From: Clostridia bacterium
Lineage (GTDB): Bacteria; Bacillota; Clostridia; Peptostreptococcales; Anaerovoracaceae
DNA: 37,944 nt
NCBI GenBank assembly: GCA_024402995.1
Contig: JAKSSR010000005.1
Location: forward strand, 1 to 37,944
Reading direction: 5' to 3'
Shown here: positions 1 through 7,485 of the stretch, piece by piece
Numbering within the stretch: the stretch's first letter is position 1
Layout: every line of letters begins with the position of its first letter
Position numbers and translations under genes: made by a program
The notes under the pieces: model-generated
Told to the model about the DNA's origin: nothing
The model's input: the letters and a program-made list of their open reading frames with translations, nothing else
Databases searched by the model: none

Positions 1-1592
1 GCTTCTGCAGCTCTCTTGTAAGTGGGAATACACATGGTCAGCATTACGATGCCGTCACCCTGCCATTCCATTTCGGGCTTGATGGTGTGACCGTCGCGAT
101 ACTTTTCGGTTGCTTCCAGACGTCTGTCGACGCAGTCGGATTCGTCCAGCTCGTCGATGAAGACGATCTTGCTTCTGTCTTCAAAGGTGCAGCCGCCGAT
201 GAGTGCTGCGGGATCTGCGGGATCTCCGCCATACTGCTCAACGTTGTTGTAGCCGTAGTGTGCGGTTACGGGAGCAAAGTAGTCTTCGTCTCTTTCATAA
301 ATAGCGCCTACACCGAAGCCGCCCTCGATCTTACGGGCAATGCCGTCGCCGTTTCTTTCGGGATACTTGCCGGAATCGACAAAGAATCCGTCCTGAACAG
401 ACTTGAAGTAACCGCCGTTTTCAACGATCTCTTCCATAAAGAGGACTGCTCTTTCCTTCAGGTCTCTTGCGATCTCTCTGAGAGGTCCGTCCTTCTTCAG
501 CTCGACCATGTCCATGAGACCGTCGAGACCGATGAGTGTCTGCTTTGCAGTGTCTACTGCTTCAATGTTGTAGATGTGCCAGGGAACGTTTCTGCCTTCG
601 TCAGGAGTAATGGTGCTCTGGATATCTGCGCTGGTGAGCTTGGAGATGAACATGTTCATTACGTGAGTAACAGTAGCTTCTCTGGAGGAGGAGTCAATGT
701 ACTTGGTATTCATCTGGGCTCTCATCTTGTAATTCTTCAGCATATCGCGAAGAGCAACTGCATAGGGAAGATCCATGTACATGCAGGGACCGGGGGTTGC
801 TGTAGGCGGTACGGTGGAGAGGGAGATATTTTCGGGCTTTACGCCGACCTTTTCGGAGAAGCGGGAGTTTATGGCGTGCTGAACGATGAGTTCGGGCATG
901 ACCTTCCATGCATCTCTTGCTGTTGCGTTGGCGTTATGAGCACCGTCGATCTGGAGCATGTTTGCCCATGCCATGATCTTCTTGGATTCGCAGGCATCTA
1001 CGAAGGAACGTACCATGTTGACGTCTCTGTAGAGAACGTTGTACTGGGGATCCTGGTGAGCGCCGTTGACGCCTTCTTCAGCGAACATAACTGCGATGTC
1101 GGGGCCTGCAACGCCGGAAATGTAGGAATGATAGTTGAGAGGTCTGCCGACTTCGTCTTCGATCATGTCCAGAGCCTTACGCTGTGCTCTGACCTGCTTA
1201 CGGGTTACGGGGATTCCGCCGAGGCCCTGGGGGGTGCCTTCCATAAGGCCGTCAATGTGGGACTGACCCATATGACGAATGACCATCAAATGGTCTGCAC
1301 CGTGCCATGCGGCCATTCTCATACGTCTTACGTCGTCTTCAAATCTGCCGGAAGCGATTTCGGTGGTAATGGTGGGAGTGGGCTGAGGATCGATGCCTTC
1401 GAAATACTTTGCGGGAGGAAGGGGAACACCGTTCTTCAGAGGTTCAGATGCGTCCCTGTATTCAAAGGGGCCCATCTTGAGTCCGGGTGCGGGCTTTCTC
1501 CAGGTCCAGCCGCGGCGGCGGGGTTCATACTTGTCTAAGTCCTTAAGGAGTTCGACAACGTCAAGCTTTTCGTTTACTTTAAGTTCCTGCAT
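1..1592 (-). CDS. oraE: D-ornithine 4,5-aminomutase, large (catalytic) subunit OraE, 3' end missing
   Basis: I translated this from the reverse strand: the ATG is at 1592-1590 and the frame stays open to the window edge (530 residues). OraE with OraS isomerises D-ornithine to (2R,4S)-2,4-diaminopentanoate in the cytoplasm, using adenosylcobalamin and PLP. The visible part starts MQELKVNEKLDVVELLKDLD and holds the TIM-barrel half of the family (for example HGADHLMVIRHMGQSHIDG and PPTATPGPCMYMDLPYA). Family members are about 730 residues long, so roughly 200 are missing. These include the C-terminal cobalamin-binding (DxHxxG) and PLP-lysine segments, so activity cannot be judged here. It is the last visible gene of a five-gene operon, 15 bases after oraS. 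An ornithine racemase (orr) would be expected beyond the edge. Confidence 0.93.
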   Translation of the reverse strand, partial: MQELKVNEKLDVVELLKDLDKYEPRRRGWTWRKPAPGLKMGPFEYRDASEPLKNGVPLPPAKYFEGIDPQPTPTITTEIASGRFEDDVRRMRMAAWHGADHLMVIRHMGQSHIDGLMEGTPQGLGGIPVTRKQVRAQRKALDMIEDEVGRPLNYHSYISGVAGPDIAVMFAEEGVNGAHQDPQYNVLYRDVNMVRSFVDACESKKIMAWANMLQIDGAHNANATARDAWKVMPELIVQHAINSRFSEKVGVKPENISLSTVPPTATPGPCMYMDLPYAVALRDMLKNYKMRAQMNTKYIDSSSREATVTHVMNMFISKLTSADIQSTITPDEGRNVPWHIYNIEAVDTAKQTLIGLDGLMDMVELKKDGPLREIARDLKERAVLFMEEIVENGGYFKSVQDGFFVDSGKYPERNGDGIARKIEGGFGVGAIYERDEDYFAPVTAHYGYNNVEQYGGDPADPAALIGGCTFEDRSKIVFIDELDESDCVDRRLEATEKYRDGHTIKPEMEWQGDGIVMLTMCIPTYKRAAE

Positions 1593-1607
1593 TGTTTCTC
1601 TCCTTTC

Positions 1608-1964
1608 CTACTTTTTGAATGATGCAACTACAAGGTCCCAGCCTTCGCCTTCTGCCAGCATGTCGCCGGCTTCGGGGATACTGATATTCTTGATCTTTGA
1701 AAGCTTATAAACGCAGTGGCCTGCGCCCTTTCCCATGAGACCGTGATCGATGGTCTGATTTACGATCTTCTGGGTCTGGAGAGAGGAAATGCCCATACGA
1801 AGGAGGACAGATCTCTCAACAGAGGGTGTGGTGTTCTTGTATCCCAGTTCCAGAAGAGGATCGACGACCTGGTCGGTCAGTTCCCAGAATCTCTGATACA
1901 GTTCTTCATCGGAAAGATCAGCAATGTGCTTTCTTCTTTCTGCGAAATCGTCTGCTCTTTTCAT
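1608..1964 (-). CDS. oraS: D-ornithine 4,5-aminomutase, small subunit OraS
   Basis: This 118-residue protein matches the small OraS subunit in length (about 120) and in context, directly before oraE. It starts MKRADDFAERRKHIADLSDEE and contains FWELTDQVVDPLLELGYKNTTPSVERSVLLRMG, which is typical of the family. OraS forms a heterotetramer with OraE and is needed for aminomutase activity. A good Shine-Dalgarno (AGGAG, about 6 bases upstream) precedes the ATG at 1964. The gap to ortB upstream is 17 bases, which implies one transcript. No cofactor-binding residues are expected in this subunit. Confidence 0.92.
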   Translation of the reverse strand: MKRADDFAERRKHIADLSDEELYQRFWELTDQVVDPLLELGYKNTTPSVERSVLLRMGISSLQTQKIVNQTIDHGLMGKGAGHCVYKLSKIKNISIPEAGDMLAEGEGWDLVVASFKK

Positions 1965-1981
1965 CTTTTTCTCCTAATAAT

Positions 1982-3394
1982 CTACTTTAATCCGGCGACA
2001 ACATTTCTTACGAATTCTTCTGTTGCCAGGGTCTCTTCCATGAGGAACTTAATATCATCGTCACAGGGATCGAGAATGTTTCTCTTCTTGCAGGCCTTCT
2101 TGATGAAGCTTGCTCTCATGTGGTCCAGATCCATGTCGATGGTCTTTATGTAGGAAGGATCCTTGGGCAGAACGATGTTCTTGCCGGGCTTGTCCTCCTT
2201 ATTGGGGTCGCCGAAGAATATCTCGATTCCGTTCTGTCTTGCGAATGCCAGCTGGGGCTGAACGTGCTTGCCTGCGCCGGTATATTCGGTTTCGGAAACG
2301 ATGATGTATTCGTCTGCGGGAAGTTCCTGTGCAAGGCTGAATGCTGCTGCCAGAGCGGTATTGCCTGCAGGACCTCTTTCGACGCCTTCAAGGTTTGCCA
2401 GAGCTTCGGTAATATACATGACGTCGCCCTGCTTTACGGTAACGTATCTCTTCAGGTAGCGGAGAGGACGTGCGGCGCTTCTTGGAACATCGCTGTGGTC
2501 AGGATCTACTGCGTAGGGAACGCCGAATCCGGTATGTCCGGTGGTGCAGCTCTTCAGATTGAACTGCTTGTCGGATGCCATGTGAAGACCGGTAAGGTCG
2601 ATGGATGCACCGACGCACTGAGTATTGACAGCGCCTGCCTTAATGAGGCCTCGGGCAGTACCGGTGACCATGCCGCCGCCTGCGGAGGTGCAGACTACCA
2701 TTGCGGGGTCCTTGCCGTACTTTGCTCTGCACTGCATTGCGATCTCGTAACCCAGAGTTTCTACGCCTGCGATGCCGAAGGGAGAATAGAGGGATGCGTT
2801 GAAGTAGCCGGTGTCTTCCAGAATGGACAGGAAGCTGTAGAAGAGTTCGGGACCGACGGTCAGCTGAACGACTTCTGCGCCGTAGGCTTCGCAGCGTCTT
2901 GCCTTTTCAATGATCTCGGGCTGGCCTACGCCATTGGAGTCGAAGCATTCCTGAACGATGATGCACTTGAGCCCCTGCATTGCTGCCTGGGACGCTACTG
3001 CAGCACCGTAGTTGCCGGAGGTTGCTGCCATAACACCCTTGTAGCCCAGCTTCTTTGCATGAGCAACCGCGCATGCTGCGCGGCGTGCCTTAAAGGAGCC
3101 GGAGGGGTTAGAAGCTTCATCCTTTGCAAGGATTGTTGCGCCGTAACCGGGCTTTGCGTACTTTCTTGCAAGAGCGGTCAGGTTGCGCAGCTCGAGAATG
3201 GGCGTATTGCCTACGCCGGTGAGAGCCTGAACTCTTTCGATCTCTTCAAGGGTGTAGCCGGTGGAGGTCATAAGAGCCTCATAGTCAAAACGAAGTCTGC
3301 CGGATTCGAACTGATCGTAGTCCAGGCCGAGGGCTGCCTTCTGGATTTCATTGGATCTTCCCATTACGGAAGCATAATCTTTTGCAAGTGCCAT
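1982..3394 (-). CDS. ortB: 2-amino-4-oxopentanoate thiolase, PLP-dependent subunit OrtB
   Basis: OrtB with OrtA cleaves 2-amino-4-oxopentanoate with CoA to alanine and acetyl-CoA. The 470-residue protein has a fold-type II PLP core: the cofactor lysine is in SNPSGSFKARRA (K102), followed by a substrate loop ATSGNYGAA and a glycine-rich phosphate-binding segment TSAGGGMVTGTARG. It resembles threonine synthases and cysteine synthases in fold, but the ortA neighbour and the ord/ora context fix the role. Its ATG overlaps the ortA stop by one base (TAATG), so translation is probably coupled. Length is normal for the family. Confidence 0.93.
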   Translation of the reverse strand: MALAKDYASVMGRSNEIQKAALGLDYDQFESGRLRFDYEALMTSTGYTLEEIERVQALTGVGNTPILELRNLTALARKYAKPGYGATILAKDEASNPSGSFKARRAACAVAHAKKLGYKGVMAATSGNYGAAVASQAAMQGLKCIIVQECFDSNGVGQPEIIEKARRCEAYGAEVVQLTVGPELFYSFLSILEDTGYFNASLYSPFGIAGVETLGYEIAMQCRAKYGKDPAMVVCTSAGGGMVTGTARGLIKAGAVNTQCVGASIDLTGLHMASDKQFNLKSCTTGHTGFGVPYAVDPDHSDVPRSAARPLRYLKRYVTVKQGDVMYITEALANLEGVERGPAGNTALAAAFSLAQELPADEYIIVSETEYTGAGKHVQPQLAFARQNGIEIFFGDPNKEDKPGKNIVLPKDPSYIKTIDMDLDHMRASFIKKACKKRNILDPCDDDIKFLMEETLATEEFVRNVVAGLK

Positions 3395-3693
3395 TACTTG
3401 TCACCTCCGAACAGGATCTCTCTCAGCTGCTTGTCGATCTGAATAAGTTCGGGAACGAACTCACCGTAGCTGTGAGTGTAATGAGGATTGACCTCGATAA
3501 GTATGCCGTTTTCTTCTCTTCCGGTTGCGGTAATGACTTTGACTTCTTCGCCGATTTCAGCATCTGCCTGAAGTTCGCCCTTTACCCACATTTCGAGGGG
3601 GACCTTTGCGGTATCTTCGGGTACGGAAGGAGCTCTTCCTGCGGCATCCAGAACAACTCTGTGGATGCGGACCCAGTCACCTTTCTTTGCCAT
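3394..3693 (-). CDS. ortA: 2-amino-4-oxopentanoate thiolase, small subunit OrtA
   Basis: This 99-residue protein starts MAKKGDWVRIHRVVLDAAGRAPSVPEDT and matches the small OrtA subunit of the AKP thiolase in length and in position between ord and ortB. It has an SH3-like or beta-barrel appearance and no PLP lysine; it is thought to complete the CoA-dependent active site with OrtB. The gap to ord is 18 bases and the stop overlaps the ortB start by one base. Recognition rests on the characteristic PLEMWVKGELQADAEIGEEV segment and on synteny. Confidence 0.9.
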   Translation of the reverse strand: MAKKGDWVRIHRVVLDAAGRAPSVPEDTAKVPLEMWVKGELQADAEIGEEVKVITATGREENGILIEVNPHYTHSYGEFVPELIQIDKQLREILFGGDK

Positions 3694-3711
3694 TTGTATT
3701 GCCTCCTGATA

Positions 3712-4770
3712 TTACTTGATGATCTTCTTTTCTTCTTTGATGAGATTTCTGAAGTCGCCCATGATCGCGCGGGGAATGGGCAGGTCGATCATGGTCTTGA
3801 GACCGGCGTCAGCATTGATGACGTGGGGGATCATGTTAACGACCATGGCGATGGTTCCCAGGCCGCCTTCGATTTCCGGGCTGTTGAGGAGATTGACGTT
3901 GGGAGAACCCTTGATGATGACATAGTCACCGGTGGTAACGCCGACCTGTTCCGGTTCGATCTGCTGGGGATGATCCATGTGTACGGGGATTCCGTTGGAG
4001 AGCTTTGCTTCTGCGGTCATTGCAACGCCTGCGCAGGTGCCTGCTGCGGCAAAGCCGTGGGGGCTCTTTCTGTCAACGTCAGTGACGATGGGGTTCATGT
4101 CCTGGGAGAATTCAGCAACGGTGAGACCCATACCTTCTGCCATCATTCCGACGGATTCTGCGAAGCCTACGTGGCCGGCCATGGTGTGGTTTGCCTTTCT
4201 TGCCATGAATTCGTCAACGGAGATGCCGATGCCCTGTTCGCTCATGACCAGAGGTCCGAAGGGAGACAGAGAGTTGACTCTTCTGGAGGTGATCTCCTGA
4301 ACGTCGGTGAGAACGCCGGTCATGACCAGTACGAGAAGGTCCATAATGTGGCCGGGGTTAACGCCGGTACCGAGGCAGGAAACGCCGTTTTCCTTTGCGA
4401 TCTTGTCCAGTTCAGCGGCAAGTTCGGGGCTCTGAGCCTTGGGGAAAGCCATTTCTTCTGCGGTTGTGATTACGTTGAGCTTGTGCTCCATAACGAACTT
4501 GAGCTTGCTGAAAGCGTTCTTGGTGAAGGAATCTGTGCAGAGAAGAACGATGTCTGCAGCACCTTCCTTGATGACATCTTCAGCCGCCTGAATGATGACG
4601 TCAGGTCTGTTGCCTCTTTCGGTCTTGACATAATCGAACATGGAGGTTCCGATCTTCTTGCCCATATCTGCCACACCGACAACTTCGATACCCTTCTTAT
4701 TGAGGATCATATCTGCCATTCCGCCGCCCATGGCGCCCAGGCCCCAAATGATTACTTTTACGTTTTCCAT
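3712..4770 (-). CDS. ord: 2,4-diaminopentanoate dehydrogenase Ord
   Basis: Ord oxidatively deaminates 2,4-diaminopentanoate to 2-amino-4-oxopentanoate using NAD(P)+, the step between the aminomutase and the thiolase. The 352-residue protein has an N-terminal Rossmann fold (VIIWGLGAMGGGMADMI, glycines at about residues 10-16). Conserved family segments such as SCLGTGVNPGHIMDLLVLVM follow, with a dihydrodipicolinate-reductase-like layout. It is the first gene of the minus operon and lies 150 bases from the divergent lysR gene. The length is usual for the family. The start ATG at 4770 is preceded by GGAGG-like sequence (CGGAGGAAAAGTA). Confidence 0.93.
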   Translation of the reverse strand: MENVKVIIWGLGAMGGGMADMILNKKGIEVVGVADMGKKIGTSMFDYVKTERGNRPDVIIQAAEDVIKEGAADIVLLCTDSFTKNAFSKLKFVMEHKLNVITTAEEMAFPKAQSPELAAELDKIAKENGVSCLGTGVNPGHIMDLLVLVMTGVLTDVQEITSRRVNSLSPFGPLVMSEQGIGISVDEFMARKANHTMAGHVGFAESVGMMAEGMGLTVAEFSQDMNPIVTDVDRKSPHGFAAAGTCAGVAMTAEAKLSNGIPVHMDHPQQIEPEQVGVTTGDYVIIKGSPNVNLLNSPEIEGGLGTIAMVVNMIPHVINADAGLKTMIDLPIPRAIMGDFRNLIKEEKKIIK

Positions 4771-4920
4771 TACTTTTCCTCCGTTCTGCGTATATATTTT
4801 TCAAATTTTATAGACTTAATAACAGATTTATTGTACTATCATATGGTGCTGAAGAAAAGCGGCAAAATTTTATTCAGAACATTCCAAAAAGGAATAACCT
4901 ACTACATATAGGGGGTCACA
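4771..4920. promoter_or_regulatory. Divergent ord / lysR control region with LysR-type T-N11-A palindrome
   Basis: This 150-base AT-rich spacer separates the leftward ornithine operon from the rightward lysR gene. At 4881-4895 there is a perfect interrupted palindrome, ATTCC-AAAAA-GGAAT. Its inner part (T4882 to A4894) fits the LysR-type T-N11-A rule and sits about 25-40 bases upstream of the lysR start, a usual autoregulatory position. Several AT-rich -10-like hexamers face ord, but none has a clear -35 at proper spacing, as is common for LysR-activated promoters. No cobalamin riboswitch is visible. Confidence 0.55.
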
Positions 4921-5799
4921 ATGAATATACGCAAATATATAGCATTCCTCAGAAGCGTCGAAATGGGCAGCATTTCTCTTGCTGCAGATGAGCTGGGCTA
5001 TACACAGTCCGCAGTCAGCAAAATGATCGCAGATCTGGAGAATGAATGGGACGTAAACCTTCTGACGAGAAACCACTACGGCATAGAATTGAGTTCAGAA
5101 GGCCTGAGCCTTCTGCCCACCATTCGTGAAATAGTCAGAGGCTACGACGACCTGAACTTTGCCGTTTCCGAGCTTCACGGCATGAGAGCCGGTCAGCTTC
5201 GTCTGGGATGCTTTACAAGCCTTTCCACCAGCGTTCTTCCCGGCGCTCTCAAAAGCTTCAAGGAAAACTATCCTGACATTAACATTCAGCTGCAGATAGG
5301 CGAATACAAACAGATAGCCGCGTGGCTGCAGCAAGGTAAAATAGACTGCGGCATTCTTGATATGGCCCTCAGCGGAGAAGTCGACATGAACTTCCTTCTC
5401 CGCGACAAGCTTGTCGCCATACTGCCGGAAGACCACCCCTTCGCAGCAGAACCGAAGTTCCCCATAAGGCGCATTGCCGAAGAGAACTTCATTGCACTTC
5501 GCGAATTCCAGGACTTTGAAATGAACGGCTTTTTCGAAAAGAACCACATCCGCCCCGCCTACAGCTACGAAGTCAACAGTGACTTTACTCTGCTCAGCAT
5601 GGTGGAAAATGGTCTGGGCATAAGCATAGTCCACGAGACCATACTTCATCCGGCCCGCTTCAACGTGGTCACCCTGCCCTTAGACAAGACCGAATATTTC
5701 GACGTAGGCATGGGCATCAGAAAAGGCGGCGAGCCTTCAACGGTCACAAAACTCTTTATGGAACATATTAAAAACAGCATCTCCGGAGAATTACTTTAA
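4921..5799 (+). CDS. LysR-family transcriptional regulator
   Basis: The 292-residue protein has an N-terminal winged helix-turn-helix (residues about 3-60, with GSISLAADELGYTQSAVSKMIADLE) and a C-terminal periplasmic-binding-like effector domain (about 90-290, starting GQLRLGCFTSLSTSVLP). It is divergent from ord and has a T-N11-A palindrome just upstream. By the usual LysR logic it probably controls the ornithine genes and itself, with ornithine or a pathway intermediate as co-inducer; that effector is inference. The start is supported by a G-rich Shine-Dalgarno (AGGGGGTC). The stop overlaps the next gene by one base (TAATG). Confidence 0.9.
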   Translation: MNIRKYIAFLRSVEMGSISLAADELGYTQSAVSKMIADLENEWDVNLLTRNHYGIELSSEGLSLLPTIREIVRGYDDLNFAVSELHGMRAGQLRLGCFTSLSTSVLPGALKSFKENYPDINIQLQIGEYKQIAAWLQQGKIDCGILDMALSGEVDMNFLLRDKLVAILPEDHPFAAEPKFPIRRIAEENFIALREFQDFEMNGFFEKNHIRPAYSYEVNSDFTLLSMVENGLGISIVHETILHPARFNVVTLPLDKTEYFDVGMGIRKGGEPSTVTKLFMEHIKNSISGELL

Positions 5800-6119
5800 T
5801 GAGAATCAGAAAAACAACAGACATTATCAACGAAGAAGAGGTACTCCTCATTGCCAAAGCCTCAGACGCTCTTGCACATCCGGCAAGAGTCGAGATCTTC
5901 CGTTTCATATACAAGGAAAACATGGCCAGACACAAAGTCTGCAATAAAGACGTTGTGGCAGCCGTAGGCTATGCTCAGGCAACAGTCTCCCAGCACCTGA
6001 ACAAGCTGGTCACCTCAGGTCTGGTCCAGGTGGAAAAGAAGGAGACTTATTCCTACTACTACGTCAATATCGGAATTCTGGGAAAATACCTCAACGCAGT
6101 AAGAAAGCTCAACGCGTAA
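5799..6119 (+). CDS. ArsR-like winged helix-turn-helix regulator
   Basis: This 106-residue protein carries an ArsR-type winged helix: LAHPARVEIFRFIY, then the recognition region CNKDVVAAVGYAQATVSQHLNKLVTSGLV, then the wing QVEKKETYSYYYVN. The metal-binding ELCVCDL motif of classic ArsR/SmtB sensors is absent; cysteine is reduced to one residue (VCNKDV). It is therefore more likely a non-metal sensor. It is translationally coupled to lysR by a TAATG overlap and lies 6 bases before the transporter gene. Having two different DNA-binding regulators in one small operon is uncommon. The ligand is unknown. Confidence 0.85.
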   Translation: MRIRKTTDIINEEEVLLIAKASDALAHPARVEIFRFIYKENMARHKVCNKDVVAAVGYAQATVSQHLNKLVTSGLVQVEKKETYSYYYVNIGILGKYLNAVRKLNA

Positions 6120-6125
6120 AATTAT

Positions 6126-7190
6126 ATGAAAAAATTCAATTCCTTAAAACTGGGACTTACCGCCGGCGGTATATTTCTCGGAGCCGGCTATGTTTCAGGG
6201 CAGGAGCTCTGGAAATTCTTCGCAGCCTTCGGGCCCGTCGGGATTCCCGGACGAGTCCTTTCCCTGGCAGTCCAGCTCATATTCACTTACATAATTCTGT
6301 GGCTGGGACGGTACCTTGAGAACAGTTCCATGGACCGCATGCTCATTCCCGATGACAAGCCTCTGCTTCACGCAATAGTAAGCGTAATCCAGATGTCCTT
6401 CCTCTTCGGCGTGACCGTAATAATGTGCGCCGGAGCCGGAGCTTTGGTAAATCAGCTTCTGGGCATTCCGGCTGCAATTGGCGGAATACTCTTCTGCATC
6501 ATAGCCTGCATGTTCGCCTTCAGAGGCATTGAAGGACTTTCCAGGATCTGCTCCGTTCTTGTTCCCTGCATGGTCGCCGTAAGCATGATCATCTCCGTCT
6601 GGGCCATTTCAAAGCAAGGCATAAGTGCGGTCTTCTCCATGGAGTACAGAAACACCAGCCCCCTCATTCCCAACTGGTGGATATCCCTTCTGACCTACGT
6701 TTCCTATAACATGCTGGCCGCCATAGGCGTCCTTCCGGCCCTCGGTATTGCGGCTGCGGACGACAAGGCCCTGAAGAGAGGCAACTTCCTAAGTGTAGTA
6801 ATGCTCCTCATCATATCCCTCTGCATCATCTGCGCTCTGGGCGTAAGGCCCGACGCAACTTACGCAGAACTCCCCATGCTGGCTCTGGCAACAGAACTCA
6901 ACCCCATTATCGGCTGGATATATGCCGCTTTACTGGTCACAGGCATGATGGGGACCACTGTTTCCTTCTGGCTGTCCGCATCCGATTTCATAATCGGCAA
7001 GCTGCCCCGGTTCAGAAATAAGAACAAGCTTATGATCGCAGTCATTGCAGCTGTGGCCTTCTCCGTTTCCCTTCTTGGCTTCGGCGATCTGGTAAGTACG
7101 GTATATCCCATCTTCGGATATCTGGGCTTTGTCTTCATGGCCCTATTGGTCAGGACCTACCTTCTCACCAGGAAACGTTCACAAAATTAA
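6126..7190 (+). CDS. YkvI-family (LeuT-fold) membrane transporter, candidate ornithine/amino acid carrier
   Basis: The 354-residue protein is strongly hydrophobic with about 10 predicted membrane segments. It begins with the YkvI-type motif LTAGGIFLGAGYVSGQELWKFF, an unwound first helix typical of APC/LeuT-fold carriers. It lies 6 bases after the arsR-like gene and has no obvious Shine-Dalgarno, so translation may depend on coupling. A strong terminator follows at 7210. Substrates of YkvI proteins are not established. Import of ornithine, or exchange of a product such as alanine, is inferred only from the divergent ornithine operon. Confidence 0.8.
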   Translation: MKKFNSLKLGLTAGGIFLGAGYVSGQELWKFFAAFGPVGIPGRVLSLAVQLIFTYIILWLGRYLENSSMDRMLIPDDKPLLHAIVSVIQMSFLFGVTVIMCAGAGALVNQLLGIPAAIGGILFCIIACMFAFRGIEGLSRICSVLVPCMVAVSMIISVWAISKQGISAVFSMEYRNTSPLIPNWWISLLTYVSYNMLAAIGVLPALGIAAADDKALKRGNFLSVVMLLIISLCIICALGVRPDATYAELPMLALATELNPIIGWIYAALLVTGMMGTTVSFWLSASDFIIGKLPRFRNKNKLMIAVIAAVAFSVSLLGFGDLVSTVYPIFGYLGFVFMALLVRTYLLTRKRSQN

Positions 7191-7209
7191 TCGAAAAAGC
7201 ACAAAAATT

Positions 7210-7248
7210 CCCGCCGGAAGAGGCTTCCCTCCCGGCGGGTTTGTTTTT
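7210..7248. terminator. Rho-independent terminator after the ykvI-like gene, probably bidirectional
   Basis: A GC-rich stem (CCCGCCGG at 7210-7217 pairing with CCGGCGGG at 7232-7239) is followed by a T-rich tract (7240-7248) on the plus strand. On the minus strand the same stem is followed by AATTTTTGTG, so it can also end the leftward rlmH-PBP4B transcript. Confidence 0.85.
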
Positions 7249-7256
7249 GCTAATTA

Positions 7257-7485
7257 TTACTTTTCGTCCTGCAGCAGATCCGGATCTGTTTCACATAGGT
7301 CCCGGATAAGCATCTGGCTCTCGTTGTACTTTTCGGCTTCTTCCAGAAAGTGCCTGTTTTCAATGGCGGTTTTTTCATTTCACTGACAATGGGGCACAGG
7401 TAAGCCCATTTTCATATGGTCTATGGAAAGATAGGGATAAGAGTATTTTCCCCGTATGGGAGGCACCTGTAATAATAATTATCAT
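7257..7485 (-). pseudogene. Decayed P-loop kinase/ATPase (zeta-toxin/adenylate-kinase-like) remnant
   Basis: No intact frame exists, but the minus strand carries ordered protein fragments. The first, MIIIITGASHTGK, is a Walker A starting at the ATG at 7485-7483. Next, in a shifted frame, is YLSIDHMKMGL. Then PIVSEMKKTAIEN appears, followed after another frame change by RHFLEEAEKYNESQMLIRDLCETDP and a stop at 7259-7257. These match in order a family of small P-loop kinases as I recall its pattern (ITGASHTGKT ... YLSIDHLKMGLI ... WPIVREMIKTAIEN). Full members are near 190 residues, so several internal deletions and frameshifts have occurred. The ATG overlaps the stop of the upstream gene (ATGA), showing that it was once coupled to it. 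Confidence 0.72.

Noticed and set aside
87..4911. Long plus-strand open frames opposite oraE, ortB, ortA and ord
   Set aside because: They are antisense to well-recognised genes, have Cys/Val-rich low-quality translations and no Shine-Dalgarno or family motifs; they result from codon bias of the true genes.
4771..4920. Cobalamin riboswitch before the B12-dependent aminomutase operon
   Set aside because: The 150-base spacer lacks the B12-box and has no room for the usual fold.
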